Origin: Omphiscola glabra | Lineage: Eukaryota; Mollusca; Gastropoda; Lymnaeidae | Assembly (NCBI GenBank): GCA_964017045.1 | Contig: OZ024808.1 | Location: forward strand, 16,243,784-16,307,783 | Direction: 5' to 3' | Length of the DNA: 64,000 nucleotides | Shown here: positions 36,701-48,475 of the stretch, piece by piece | Layout: every line of letters starts with the position of its first letter | Numbering within the stretch: position 1 is the first letter of the stretch | Notes under the pieces: generated by a model | Seen by the model: the letters and a program-made list of their open reading frames with translations, nothing else | Told to the model about the DNA's origin: nothing | Database searches by the model: none | Translations under genes and position numbers: made by a program

Positions 36701-38275
36701 CTTACAATACCTCTCTGACTGAATTGTTCCTACTGTCTCTTACAATACCTCCCTGACTGAATTGTTCCTATTGTCTCTTACAATACCTCCCTGACTGAAT
36801 TGTTCCTACTGTCTCTTACAATATCTCCCTGACTGAATTGTTCCTACTGCCTCTTACAATACCCCCCTGACTGAATTGTTCCTATTGTCTCTTACAACAC
36901 CTCCCTGACTGAATTGTTCCAACTGTCTCTTACAATATCTCCCTGACTGAATTGTTCCTACTGTCTCTTACAATATCTCCCTGACTGAATTGTTCCTACT
37001 GCCTCTTACAATACCTCCCTGACTGAATTGTTCCTACTGTCTCTTACAACACCTTCCTGACTGAATTGTTCCTACTGTCTCTTACAATATCTACCTGACT
37101 GAATTGTTCCTCCTGTCTCTTACAATATCTCCCTGACTGAATTGTTCCTACTGCCTCTTACAACATCTCCCTGACTGAATTGTTCCTACTGCCTCTTACA
37201 ATATCTCCCTGACTGAATTGTTCCTACTGCCTCTTACAATATCTACCTGACTGAATTGTTCCTACTGCCTCTTACAATATCTACCTGACTGAATTGTTCC
37301 TACTGTCTCTTACAATATCTCCCTGACTGAATTGTTCATACTGCCGCTTACAATATCTCCCTGACTGAATTGTTCCTACTGCCTCTTACAATATCTACCT
37401 AACTGAATTGTTCCTACTGTCTCTTACAATATCTCCCTGACTGAATTGTTCCTACTGCCTCTTACAATATCTCCCTGACTGAATTGTTCCTACTGTCTCT
37501 TACAATACCTCCCTGACTGAATTGTTCCTACTGTCTCTTACAATACCTCCCTGACTGAATTGTTCCTACTGTCTCTTACAATATCTCCCTGACTGAATTG
37601 TTCCTACTGTCTCTTACAATATCTCCCTGACTGAATTGTTCCTACTGCCTCTTACAACATCTCCCTGACTGAATTGATCCTACTGTCTCTTACAACACCT
37701 CCCTGACTGAATTGTTCCTACTGTCTCTTACAACACCTGACTGACTGAATTGTTCCTACTGTCTCTTACAATACCTCTCTGACTGAATTGTTCCTACTGT
37801 CTCTTACAATACCTCCCTGACTGAATAGTTCTTACTGTCTCTTACAATATCTCCCTGACTGAATTGTTCTGTCTCTTATAATACCTCCCTGACTGAATTG
37901 TTCCTACTGTCTCTTACAATACCTCCCTGACTGAATTGTTCCTACTGTCTCTTACAACACCTCCATGACTGAATTGTTCCTACTGTCTCTTACAATACCT
38001 CCATGACTGAATTGTTCCTACTGTCTCTTACAACACCTCCATGTTGAATTGTTCTGTCTCTTACAATACCTCTCTGACTGAATTGTTCCTACTGTCTCTT
38101 ACAACACCTCCATGACTGAATTGTTCCTACTGTCTCTTACAACACCTCCATGACTGAATTGTTCTAACTGTCTCTTACAATACCTCCCTGACTGAATTGT
38201 TCCTACTGTCTCTTACAACACCTCCCTGACTGAATTGTTCCTACTGTCTCTTACAATACCTCCCTGACTGAATTG
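30727..38275 (+). repeat. 38-bp satellite array, about 198 copies
   Basis: Units read AATTGTTCCTACTGTCTCTT followed by ACAATACCTCCCTGACTG. Common variants are CTGTCTC/CTGCCTC/CTATCTC, AATACC/AATATC and GAATTG/GAAATG. Short units lacking CCTA (reading TTGTTCTGTCTC) recur at about 32,363, 34,979 and 37,864, and a 25-unit (950-bp) block around 35,350 recurs around 36,300, so the array has grown by large duplications. Every plus frame contains stops because 38 is not a multiple of 3. No gene lies in this 7.5 kb. Confidence 0.98.
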
Positions 38276-38685
38276 CGCTACAAACAAACACAGCTTGAAC
38301 ATGTATCCTGCTCTTAGCTCAGATTTCGGAATACCAGGTACTTGTCCCAAAACGTCACGACAATACAGGAGGGACATAAACTCTCCCATACATGGCTAGA
38401 CTACCTGTTTTAAAATAACATGGTGCTATAAATGGTTCACACTGCTAACTGTAACAATTCAGTTACGACACCTTTAGTAGCCTGGCTCTCATTTCCGTCA
38501 CTCTGACCCGAAGACTTTTATGTCATATTAACAGCATCACACACAGCACAGCAGTTAACCCGCGAGGCTCACCTATCTCCATCGTCTAAATTGTTCTTGT
38601 TGGCGGGGGACAAGGATGTTTTTACAATGCCACACACGCAGTAACTTTTGGCTTTCCAATTCATCTTTCCCAATGCTGCAAGTAA
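38276..38685. other. Non-repetitive sequence, nothing recognised
   Basis: Unique sequence between the 38-bp array and a C-rich repeat. No gene is supported. Confidence 0.5.
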
Positions 38686-38950
38686 TTACACCCGATACCT
38701 CTTAAAGCCCTCCCCACCCCCGATACCCCTTAAAGCCCCCCGATACGCTTAAAGCCCTCCCCACCCCATGATACCCCTTTTAAAGCCCCCAACCCGATAC
38801 CCCTTAAAGCCCCCCGATACCCCATAAATCCCCCCACCCCTGATACCCCTTAAAGCACCCCACACCCAATGCCCGTTAAAGCCTCCCACCCCGATGCCCC
38901 GCAACACCCCCCTCCCACACACACACACACAACCGATACTCCTGAAAGCC
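38686..38950 (+). repeat. Degenerate C-rich repeat
   Basis: Loose repeats of CCGATACCCCTTAAAGCCC separated by variable C-rich spacers, ending in a short CA run (38,918-38,931). Confidence 0.8.
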
Positions 38951-39399
38951 TCTACAGTACAAGCAACAGCAAGAAGGAGAATATAGTATCATTTTATGTC
39001 ACCCAGTTGCTGCTCTGCCGACGTGCTTAACATAAAGTGCTGCTACCTGTCAAGCCATCCGACACCGCAGCTTTTGTGACCTCCCCTTATTCCATGTTAC
39101 AACTTCTCATGTGCTTCGACGCCATGTCCAAAACAATACTGAATCAGTAAATGTGAAAATATCTTAACCCCAAAATGTTATATATTTTTTTTACACTCAT
39201 CATAAAAATGTGTCAAGCTGTGGCGGGCCATTTAAAGTGAGGTAGCGGGCCGCGGGCGGGACAGCACTGGGCTAGAGCAACCGTCTCCATTATTCCACAG
39301 CTGTATTAGTTTTGAAAACATATCACGCGAAAAGCTCTTGCTCACCTCGACAGATGTTCGGGGCATAATAGCATGTCGGAATTAATTTCTGGTTGGTAA
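38951..39399. other. Non-repetitive sequence, nothing recognised
   Basis: It contains GCGGGCCATTTAAAG and GCGGGCCGCGGGCGGG words (39,223-39,258) reminiscent of degraded transposon ends, but no partner terminus was found. Confidence 0.4.
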
Positions 39400-39620
39400 T
39401 TGTGGGTTCATCTCTCACAGCACCTGTCAGTTACATGCACTGTATTCCATATTTGCGGTATATAATCATGTCTAAACCCAGTTCTAGTTGTGAGTTCATC
39501 TCTCACAACAGCTGTCAGTTACCAGCACTTTATCCGATTATTGCGGTATATAATCATGTCTATACCCAGCTCTAGTTGTGAGGTCATCTCTCACAGCACC
39601 TGTCCTTTATCAGAATTTCC
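39400..39620 (+). repeat. 88-bp repeat, about 2.5 copies
   Basis: TTCATCTCTCACA recurs at 39,407, 39,495 and (as GTCATCTCTCAC) 39,583, with GGTATATAATCATGTCTA between copies. Confidence 0.9.
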
Positions 39621-40220
39621 ATTGTATCCGTTTCTCAAGCTCATAACGAGCAGGACTCTTGGCATCGGGCATTCGTTTGGAGTCGGAATAGCCAGCACAG
39701 TTAAACTATTTCTCCGACCAACTGTAAATTACGAATGGTTTCATCAGCACAACCGTGCCAGTCAGCGCTTTAAAGCGCCCCACCCCAACCCCATTGTGAC
39801 TTAAATTGTTCATCTGTTACCAGGTCAAGTTGTCTCGACTCGCACGTGGGTGACTGTCAACGACCTCCACATGTTGTCAGTGATTTTACATCAGGCCAGC
39901 CCCCCCCCCCCCCAACCCATCCTTTTTTTTTCTTCATCCCCTTTTGGCGTGATTACCACTGCGTTAATGACATCGCGCTTGATAACAAAACACAGTCATC
40001 TAAAAAAAAATAATTTTGGGTCGGGGGGGGGGTGGGGGGGGGGGGGGCGTCACTTCACATTTTTTACCGTAATAATACCATTGATTCTTTTATTGGAAAG
40101 CCGATCATAGAACAGAAGCTTAGTCAGCCGCCAGATGATTGCTTAGTAAAATAAAAAATAAAATAAAAATAATACTTGCTTTTCGGGCTGGGTTGTGTTT
40201 TGTTTTATTATAACAGTGGT
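39621..40220. other. Unique sequence with homopolymer tracts
   Basis: A palindrome AGCGCTTTAAAGCGC lies near 39,769. A C run occupies 39,900-39,913 and a T run follows. No gene is supported. Confidence 0.5.
40023..40047 (+). other. G-run pair (G10-T-G14), possible G-quadruplex
   Basis: Ten G, one T and fourteen G are consecutive, enough for an intramolecular four-stranded structure in principle. Confidence 0.6.
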
Positions 40221-41376
40221 GTTGTGAAGGTGATATGTTGTGAAGGTGATATGTTGTGAAGGTGATATGTTGTGAAGGTGATATGTTGTGAAGGTGATAT
40301 GATGTGAAGGTGATATGATGTGAAGGTGATATGATGTGAAGGCGATATGATGGGAAGGTGATATGATGTGAAGGTGATATGATGTGAAGGTGATATGATG
40401 TGAAGGTGATATGATGTGAAGGTGATATGATGTGAAGGTGATATGATGGGAAGGTGATATGATGTGAAGGTGATATGATGTGAAGGTGATATGATGTGAA
40501 TGCGATATGATGTGAAGGTGATATGATGTGAAGGCGATATGATGTGAAGGTGATATGATGTGAAGGTGATATGATGTGAAGGTGATATGATGGGAAGGTG
40601 ATATGATGGGAAGGTGATATGTTGGGAAGGTGATATGATAGGAAGGTGATATGATGTTATGATGTGAAGGTGATAGGCTTTGAAGGTGATACTGTGTGCA
40701 GGTGATATGATGTTATGATGTGAAGGTGATATGATGTGAAGGTGATATGATGTGAATGCGATATGATGTGAAGGTGATATGATGTGAAGGCGATATGATG
40801 TGAAGGTGATATGATGTGAAGGTGATATGATGGGAAGGTGATATGATGGGAAGGTGATATGTTGGGAAGGTGATATGATAGGAAGGTGATATGATGTTAT
40901 GATGTGAAGGTGATAGGCTTTGAAGGTGATACTGTGTGCAGGTGATATGATGTTATGATGTGAAGGTGATATGATGTGAAGGTGATATGATGTTATGATG
41001 TGAAGGTGATATGATGTTATGATGTGAAGGTGATATGATGTTATGATGTGAAGGTGATATGATGTGAAGGTGATATGATTTTATGATTGAAGGTGATATG
41101 ATGGGAAGGTGATATGATGTTATGATGTGAAGGTGATATGATGTTATGATGTGATGGTGATATGATGTGAAGGTGATATGATGTTATGATGTGAAGGTGA
41201 TTTGCTGTGAAGGTGATAGGCTTTGAAGGTGATATGGTGTGCAGGTGATATGCTGTGAAGGTGTTATGTTGTGAAGGTGATAGGCTGTGAATTGATAGGC
41301 TGTGGAGGTGATATTCTGTGATGGTGATATGCTGTGGAGGTGATATTCTGTGATGGTGATATGCTGTGAAGGGGAT
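40221..41376 (+). repeat. 16-bp minisatellite, about 70 copies
   Basis: Units are GTGAAGGTGATATGAT. A longer variant with ATGTTATGATGTGAAGG is interspersed, and a 240-bp block around 40,680 is repeated around 40,920. Copies degrade toward the right end (AGGCTGTG forms). Confidence 0.95.
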
Positions 41377-41739
41377 AATTACCCTACCGTTTAATTTGGG
41401 CCAGCGTTCCTTAGTCTAACTGTTGTGGTTGAGACGGCTCGCCACTTTCTGGCTTCGAGTATTGCTTAATCCATTTAAATTTAATAGGATTTATGCTGTG
41501 AAGGGTTTGTGGGTGGAGAGGACCTTTGGTTTTCATCTCTCAGTTTAAGGAGGTCGACGTGACCCCTGTGCACCGCCCTTGTTTTGCCAGCAATGGAAAC
41601 TGTCGTGGTTAGCGAAAGACGAGACGTTGTCACTCTACAAACTGTCTCCTTAAAATAGGATTGAAAGATGTCATTAAATTTCTGCCTTCTGCCGGGTCAG
41701 ACGCGTGGCGCAGCATGTAGGGCAATGGCGCTAATCGTG
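41377..41739. other. Non-repetitive sequence, nothing recognised
   Basis: No gene or transposon boundary could be supported. Confidence 0.5.
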
Positions 41740-42950
41740 GGACAAAAATCAACGATGCTGCCATCATGAGACATAATTCAGAGATGCTGCCATCATGAGA
41801 CATAACTCAGAGATGCTGCCATCATGAGACATAACTCAGAGATGCTGCCATCATGGGACATAACTCAGAGATGCTGCCATCATGGGACATAACTCAGAGA
41901 CGCTGCCATCATGAGACATAATTCAGAGATGCTGCCATCATGGGACATAACTCAGAGATGCTGCCATCATGGGACATAACTCAGAGATGCTGCCATCATG
42001 AGACATAATTCAGGGATGCTGCCATCATGGGACATAACTCAGAGATGCTGCCATCATGGGACATGGCTCAGAGATGCTGCCATCATGGGACATAACTCAG
42101 AGACGCTGCCATCATGAGACATAATTCAGAGATGCTGCCATCATGGGACATAACTCAGAGATGCTGCCATCATGAGACATAACTCAGAGATGCTGCCATC
42201 ATGGGACATAACTCAGAGATGCTGCCATCATGGGACATGGCTCAGAGATGCTGCCATCATGGGACATGACTCAGAGACGCTGCCATCATGGGACATAACT
42301 CAGAGATGCTGCCATCATGGGACATAACTCAGAGATGCTGCCATCATGGGACATAACTCAGAGATGCTGCCATCATGGGACATAACTCAGAGACGCTGCC
42401 ATCATGGGACATAACTCAGAGATGCTGCCATCATGGGACATAACTCAGAGACGTTGCCATCATGGGACATGACTCAGAGACGCTGCCATCATGGGACATA
42501 ACTCAGAGACGCTGCCATCATGGGACATAACTCAGAGATGCTGCCATCATGGGACATGACTCAGAGATGCTGCCATCATGGGACATGACTCAGAGATGCT
42601 GCCATCATGGGACATGACTCAGAGACGCTGCCATCATGGGACATAACTCAGAGATGCTGCCATCATGGGACATGACTCAGAGAGGCTGCCATCATGGGAC
42701 ATGACTCAGAGATGCTGCCATCATGGGACATAACTCAGAGATGCTGCCATCATGGGACATGACTCAGAGACGCTGCCATCATGGGACATAACTCAGAGAC
42801 GCTGCCATCATGGGACATGGCTCAGAGACGCTGCCATCATGGGACATAACTCAGAGACGCTGCCATCATGGGACATAACTCTTCGATGCTGCCATCATGG
42901 GACATGACTCTTCGATGCTGCTAATAAGACATAAACCAGCGATGCTGCTC
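41740..42950 (+). repeat. 29-bp minisatellite, about 41 copies
   Basis: Units contain ATGCTGCCATCATGGGACAT and AACTCAGAG. Recurrent variants are GAGAC/GGGAC, ACATAACTC/ACATGACTC/ACATGGCTC and GATGC/GACGC. Confidence 0.97.
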
Positions 42951-43869
42951 TAATGGAACAATTTCAATCTGTCTGAGTGCGACTCGTCCAGCCGGCCAGA
43001 AAACGGGTTTGACTCCGAAAAACATGGTTCTGACAGGTTCTTGTAAAGAAATCGGGCTCTCCAATTTTTTTTTAATATCGTCCTGATTGTGATTTTCGGA
43101 TCATTTCTTTTGCCTAGTAAGTTTGCCGATCACTGATTTAAGCGATGTGATAGATTAAGTTCAAGCTAATAGGGACGTAGGGTTTTATTCGAATTGGTAT
43201 AAAGTTGTCGTGACATTGGTGATTGTTAAGAAAAGGTTTTTACCTGCTTTAAATTTAGTTTAAAATTTGGTATTGTGGATTTTTTGGCTGTATTAATATT
43301 ATTATAACTTTGATATGAATTATACGAGTTAAATATAAAATTCCTATTGTGTTTTTCCTTAAAAATTAGTTCATAACAAAAAAACATTCTTCATGAAGTT
43401 CAAAAGAAAGAAGTTTATTGCTATGAAGAAAACTGGGTGGTAGAAGAGGATAACTAGTGTTGCGGTCTGATTTAGGGGACTTGTTTGACGTGAGCGGAAT
43501 TTACTAGCGGCCTCTGGGTGAGCTGTTTGAGTGGCAATGAGCCGTCTCTAACTTTTGTCTTTGGTGACGTTGATGGGCCGGGGAAAGGGGGAGGCGGGGC
43601 TGAGCTGGGGGGAGAAAATATGGACATCTCACAGTGTTGTGTGGGTGTGTGTGTGGGGGGGGGTTATTGTTGGCGCTGGGGTATTTGTATGAGCCGTGCG
43701 GGGCCTGTGGGTATAATATTTGTTTGGCGGTTTTGGGAGTACTGTTGGAACGATACATCTGATGGTGTGTATGATAGTGTAGGGATGATGCATATTTGTG
43801 GGTGTTTGGATAATAGTTTTGGAATGAAGCATACCTTGATGTTAAGTAATTGATGGTAAAATTTAACAG
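42951..43869. other. AT-rich unique sequence
   Basis: No domain or consensus element is visible. A GT/G-rich patch lies at 43,640-43,665. Open frames here are short and unconvincing. Confidence 0.5.
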
Positions 43870-44176
43870 TTGGGATTTAAGCTAGCGAAAGAAGAAAAAG
43901 TCCAATTAGGTTTTAGTGATAGTTCAGGGCCAGTCGCCAGAGCAGTCTTGTATCCCAATGAAGTCTTTCAACATATCAATCTCTCTGTCTCAGCTGTACG
44001 GAGGCAGGAACTTCATGGCTATGTGTTTGACTCTTGTGAGTCGTTCCTTCTTCATCGCGAAGGTTTGACAGTTAAGGTGTGGAGTTTCGACGCGTTGTCT
44101 CCGCTGTTTGAGCGTTGGGCGCAGGAGTTGATGTCATTCGTCACTCACGCCACACACATCGAGACCCGCGGTGAAG
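43864..44176 (+). CDS. Possible exon or gene fragment (low confidence)
   Basis: An open frame follows a TAA/CAG at 43,864-43,869 and reads about 102 codons with mixed, non-repetitive composition (for example AVLYPNEVFQHINL and SFDALSPLFERWAQEL). A donor-like GTATGT follows GAA at 44,177. It has no ATG of its own, and the pyrimidine tract before the CAG is weak. I do not recognise the family. The end of the frame merges into the 62-bp minisatellite, so the real 3' limit is unclear. It could equally be chance. Confidence 0.2.
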
Positions 44177-44600
44177 TATGTTTGTGAGGGAAAGCATTGG
44201 TGGCACATATGGCACACACATCGAGGCCCGTGGTGAAGTATGTTTGGGAGGGAAAGCATTGGTGGCACACACGCCACACACATCGAGACCCGTGGTGAAG
44301 TGTGTTTGTGAAGGAAAGCATTGGCGGCACATATGGCACACACATCGAGGCCCGTGGTGAAGTATGTTTGGGAGGGAAAGCATTGGCGGCACATATGGCA
44401 CACACATCGAGGCCCGTGGTAAAGTATGTTTGGGAGGGAAAGCATTGGCGGCACGTATGCCACACACATCGAGGCCCGTGGTGAAGTATGTTTGGGAGGG
44501 AAAGCATTGGCGGCACACACGCCACACACATCGAGACCCGTGGTGAAGTATGCTTGTGAGGGAAACATCGGCGGCACACACGCCACACACATCGAGACCC
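44151..44600 (+). repeat. 62-bp minisatellite, about 7 copies
   Basis: Units contain CACACACATCGAGGCCCGTG, GTGAAGTATGTTTGGGAGGG and AAAGCATTGGCGGCACA. Alternating variants are GAGGCCC/GAGACCC and ATATGGC/ACACGCC. Confidence 0.95.
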
Positions 44601-44739
44601 ACTCTAAACCCATGGATACATACATGTTATGGACGTAAATTGTCTTTATCTTAGTGCGGGCTGCTCGGCACCGAAAATGAATTGTAAAAATGAAGTTTTA
44701 ATGTCGTCTTTTGAGCCGTGTTGAAGTTGGGTAATGTCG

Positions 44740-44960
44740 AATGTTGATCCATGTTGTATGTTGATCCATGTTGTATGTTGATCCATGTTGTATGTTGACC
44801 CATGTTGTATGTTGATCCATGTTGTATGTTGATCCATGTTGTATGTTGATCCATGTTGTATGTTGACCCATGTTGTATGTTGATCCATGTTGTATGTTGA
44901 TCCATGTTGTATGTTGACCCATGTTGTATGTTGACCCATGTTGTATGTTGACCCTTGTAA
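44740..44960 (+). repeat. 17-bp minisatellite, 13 copies
   Basis: Units are GTTGATCCATGTTGTAT with a GATCC/GACCC variant. Confidence 0.95.
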
Positions 44961-45267
44961 AATTGTTAATACGTGTTTGTTTCGTGTCTGGAACAGGTGC
45001 ACATTTCTGACTTCGTTCAATGACAGCCACGGTTGAGTCAGAAACAAATGTACTCATCCTGTTACCGTCCCGTAACGTCACCCCCAACCCCCACTGATCA
45101 CAACGCCCCAAGTCGTGCCCTATTGATAACAACACGACATCAGAAGATGACCGTCAAAGATTACAACTGTTCCATTCCTGTACGGGCCAAATGTTCATCT
45201 TCCATAGACTCTCAAAGCGCCGCCATTAAGTTCATCAAGGAACACCCCATTCCCGAAAGGCTGCACC
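44961..45267. other. Unique sequence, no supported gene
   Basis: An 86-codon open frame (45,033-45,293) is mixed in composition but runs into the foldback element and shows no known domain. Confidence 0.4.
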
Positions 45268-45269
45268 TA

Positions 45270-45690
45270 TTGGTACCCGGGTACCAGATTTGAGAGGTTG
45301 CGATTAAAAAAAGATTAAAAATATTATTGTTAAGTTTGTAAGACAAAATTTGGTATCAAATGAAAGATAATTGAATGTACTATACGTTTGTAATCTTAAT
45401 TCTTCAGTTTTACTAAAATAAACTACCACAAATGACATCCGAATAGCATTGAGTCTAATGGTACCCGGGTGCGAATGGCGACGCTGCGTGTCTGGGTCCA
45501 TTTTGACCAATGCTGTTCGGATGTCATTTGTAAAATTTTCTTTTAGTTTAAATGAAGAATTAAGTTTACAAACGTATAGTAAAATCAATTATCTTTCATT
45601 TGATACCTCATTTGGTCTTACAAACACAACAATAATATTTTAAATCGTTTTTTTAATACCAACCTCTCAATTTTGGTACCCGGGTACCAA
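45270..45690. mobile_element. 421-bp foldback (hairpin) element with TA flanks
   Basis: The first and last 16 bp are perfect inverted copies (TTGGTACCCGGGTACC). The inverted similarity continues inward for about 185-190 bp per arm with only scattered differences: GAGAGGTTG, ATATTATTGTT, GTATCAAATGAAAGATAATT, ACTATACGTTTGTAA, CTTAATTCTTCA and ACAAATGACATCCGAA all recur inverted. The unpaired centre (about 45,455-45,505) is short. TA lies on both sides (45,268-45,269 and 45,691-45,692), compatible with a Tc1/mariner-like target duplication. It encodes no protein, so it is a non-autonomous element. As RNA it would form a long hairpin. Confidence 0.8.
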
Positions 45691-45692
45691 TA

Positions 45693-46226
45693 GCCACTTC
45701 GTTCCCGAAATGTCGGTAGTCTTAACATCGTTTTAAAAATAAAGAAAAAAACATAATTTTGACAATGTTACAGTTAGGAATTTCCCTTCATCATATCCTC
45801 CACCCGCTTCATGTCTTTAACTTTCTGTGTTGTTCTTTACACAAATAGCTATTCCCAAACCGTCGACTATTTCCCTCCCCCCAACCCCACCCCTGCGTAG
45901 CGTGCTTTCCCCCCTGTAAGTGCCCGATGTATTCTTGTTGTCTTAACTAAGCGCCTAGTCCTACTAATCATAAACTAGCGAGTCCCAGAGATGCTCAATT
46001 GTTTGTGTTTGTGCTTCGTTACATGGGCTACGTTCGGCTGCTCCTGGTAATGGGAAAGGCCAGGTGAGCTAACGCAGTACGAGAGACTCAGAGACTCGCG
46101 GAAAATGGTGGTGAGGGGGGGGGGGCGGGGCGCAAGCGCCGATTCTTCAAGTAGCGATCAAATCGGGTAGGGAGATTGAGAGAGTAGGCTTCGAAATTAC
46201 ACTTTGGTTCGGTAATGTTTGCCACG
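45693..46226. other. Unique sequence, nothing recognised
   Basis: A run of G near 46,116 is the only notable feature. Confidence 0.5.
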
Positions 46227-47014
46227 CAGGGATGTCACCGGGTACCCGGACGCCCGGGTGCCCGCCAGATGCTAACTGCCAGTGTATTCCGTCGGGTACC
46301 CGATTTACGAAACTATTTTAAAAATCATTACAAGACATTTAAAAAAAATATAATTTAAAATAAGAATTTTGTTATTATTACCCTCTCCTGCCATTAGAAA
46401 CCGACCGTCCCATGCCCTAATTCCCACTAGCGTCTGTATACTATGCCCGGCTGTCGCGCATGATGCTCTTTTGTTGGGCTAGCAACAAAACCATCCTACA
46501 TCCGTCTGTTCACTTGCACTGCAGTCCTGCTGAGAATGACATGTTATTGCAAAAACTCCGTTTTGGTCTATTTTTTTTCGTTCAAGGGTTAAGAGAGTTC
46601 AAAAGTCAGAATGTTCCAAGCTCATAGCATACGCGACAGCAAGCTAAGTTGACGGGACTAGAAAGTTTAGTTAAATGACAAAACAATCGATATGATCGAT
46701 GTAGAATGGATTGAAATTAATGTAGAAAACAATTGTGATAATTTCGTAGTTGAAGATATAACTGAAACATCAATACCGTTAAATCGGTAGATAAAAAAAA
46801 ACCGGCCGGCTATTCTGACCATATTGTGATGGCCGGTGCACTTAATGCCTCCACATGAACGCGTCTGCTGTGGTCGGGTACCCGGGTACGAGGGTGGTCG
46901 GGTACCCGGGTACGTGGGTGTCGGGTACCCGGGTACGTGGGGTGGTCGGGTACCCGGATACGTGGGTTGTCGGGTACTCGGGAAGTTTTTTTTATTCAAT
47001 GTTTGACAGCCCTG
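46227..47014. mobile_element. 788-bp non-autonomous hAT-like element
   Basis: The left end CAGGGATGTCA matches the right end (reverse complement CAGGGCTGTCA) at 10 of 11 bases. The flanking octamers TTGCCACG (46,219-46,226) and ATGCCAAG (47,015-47,022) agree at 6 of 8 positions, a decayed 8-bp target duplication. Inside both ends are CGGGTACCCG motifs. No transposase is present. About 65 bp (46,826-46,890) recurs at 48,411-48,475, indicating another family fragment nearby. Confidence 0.7.
46873..46981 (+). repeat. About 25-bp subterminal repeat within the hAT-like element
   Basis: Four to five copies of GGTCGGGTACCCGGGTACG(A/T)G occur with small length differences. Confidence 0.85.
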
Positions 47015-47720
47015 ATGCCAAGAGTCGAATTAGTACAGTCGGTCTTGAATCGGAAAGTGGGTGGGCAGTAAGCTGCCAAAAAACCCACTAATTCTTGAAT
47101 GTGCTCTAAGCGTCAGGCTAGAGCCTTTTAGTACCAGTGGTTCTCAAATAATGCTACGGGTGTAACGGCGACTGTACCAGTTAATCCTTTCTAAGTACGT
47201 CAGCTAGTAATGTCGGTTTCTGAACTGTTAACCGCTTACAGATGGCAACTATTGAATCACTGTAAGTGGGGGGGGGGGGGAAGTTCCTCAAATAAATCCA
47301 CAAATGTAATGAAATGTTTCCCCTCACGTCAGCGGGTCTTGCATAATTACAGCGGGGTAAATCAATTGCACGTGCTATGCGAAAATTCCTTGACAAGAAA
47401 CAAGTCCAAGTCTGCCACGGGAAGGGGGTCGGGGGTCAGCTTGGGGGTTTCTAACTGGCACCACGAAGCAGGGCTAATGAGTCCTGCCACACATGTGCAC
47501 CCAGTGGCTGGTTAAACGAACAGCAACAAAAAATTTGGGGGCGGGGTGGGGTGTGTGGGATGGTGATTGAGAGTTGATTTCAGTACATTGAAAAAAACAC
47601 GGAATGCGCTATTATCTTCTACTCCAGTGTTTTTTTCCTCATCCCAGTTCTAGCCAAACATACGGCTCACAGCTTCTCAGTGACGGGGAGCGACCACACG
47701 AGCACCATATTCTCCGAGTA
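47015..47720. other. Unique sequence; isolated hAT-type terminus
   Basis: CAGTGGTTCTCAAA at 47,135-47,148 resembles one terminus of many hAT elements, but no partner end was found. A run of 12 G occupies 47,269-47,280. No gene is supported. Confidence 0.45.
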
Positions 47721-48116
47721 CAGTGGTCCCTCGTATTTCGCGGTCAATCAGTTCCAGACTCTACCATAACTAAGTGAATTTCCGCGAAGTTGGATTCTTT
47801 ATTTATAAATCGCAAAATGTTCGTGTTAGTTAGAGAATAAAAAAACCTGTTCACGGCCCTCTAAATATAGGTAACGTTTTTTAAAAACATTATTAGCCCA
47901 TCTGGGGGATGCTGGAATACATAGGCCTACAGTCCATGCGTACAGTAATTTTAATAATATGTGGGTGTATAATTGACTCAGACAAACAAGCGTGCGATGT
48001 ATCATTGTCACCATGTCGATGAACTTTTTAATGAATGAAGGTTATAGTTGAAAAAAAACCAACCGCGATAGAGTGAAGCTGCGAAAGTCGTAGCGCGAAG
48101 TGGCGAGGGGCGACTG
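47721..48116. mobile_element. 396-bp pogo/Tigger-like MITE
   Basis: The left end CAGTGGTCCCTCGTATTTCG and the right end (reverse complement CAGTCGCCCCTCGCCACTTC) are the CAGT(G/C)G-CCCTCG termini typical of pogo/Tigger elements. Each is followed by TCGCGG or similar subterminal words (CGCGGTC on the left, ACCGCGATAGAG on the right). TA flanks both ends (47,719-47,720 and 48,117-48,118), the Tc1/mariner target duplication. There is no transposase frame inside. Confidence 0.8.
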
Positions 48117-48154
48117 TACTGACATTAATAATACAAAAACAACCAACACATTCC

Positions 48155-48405
48155 GCTGCTTTGGCAAGAGGGGTTCCACTGATCTGGTTAGAAGGGTTCC
48201 ACTGATCTGGTTAGAGGGGTTCCACTGATCTGATAAGAGGGATCCCAATGATCTGGTAAGAGGGATCCCACTGATCTGGTAAGAGGGATCCCACTGATCT
48301 GGTAAGAGGGATCCCAATGATCTGGTAAGAGGGGTCCCACTGATCTGGTAAGAGGGATCCCACTGATCTGGTAAGAGGGATCCCAATGATCTGTTAAGAG
48401 GGATC
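48155..48405 (+). repeat. 23-bp minisatellite, about 10 copies
   Basis: Units are CTGATCTGGTAAGAGGGATC plus CCA with GGTTCCA and CAATG variants. A short continuation (three or four degenerate units) lies at 48,516-48,595 beyond an inserted fragment. Confidence 0.95.
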
Positions 48406-48410
48406 CAATG

Positions 48411-48475
48411 TGATGACCGGTGAACTTAATGCTTCTACATGAACACGTCTGCTCTGCTCGTTTACCCGGGTACGT
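48411..48475. mobile_element. Fragment related to the hAT-like element at 46.2 kb
   Basis: GTGATGACCGGTGAACTTAA, CATGAACACGTCTGCT and ACCCGGGTACG parallel 46,826-46,890 (GTGATGGCCGGTGCACTTAA, CATGAACGCGTCTGCT). It splits the 23-bp minisatellite. Confidence 0.6.

Noticed and set aside
41701..41745. GCGTGGCGCAGCATG as an RNA polymerase III A box of a SINE
   Set aside because: No B box was found downstream; the 29-bp array begins immediately.
44134..44625. Minus-strand Cys-rich frames of about 150-160 codons
   Set aside because: They are repeats of a 62-bp unit read in three shifted frames and have no independent support.
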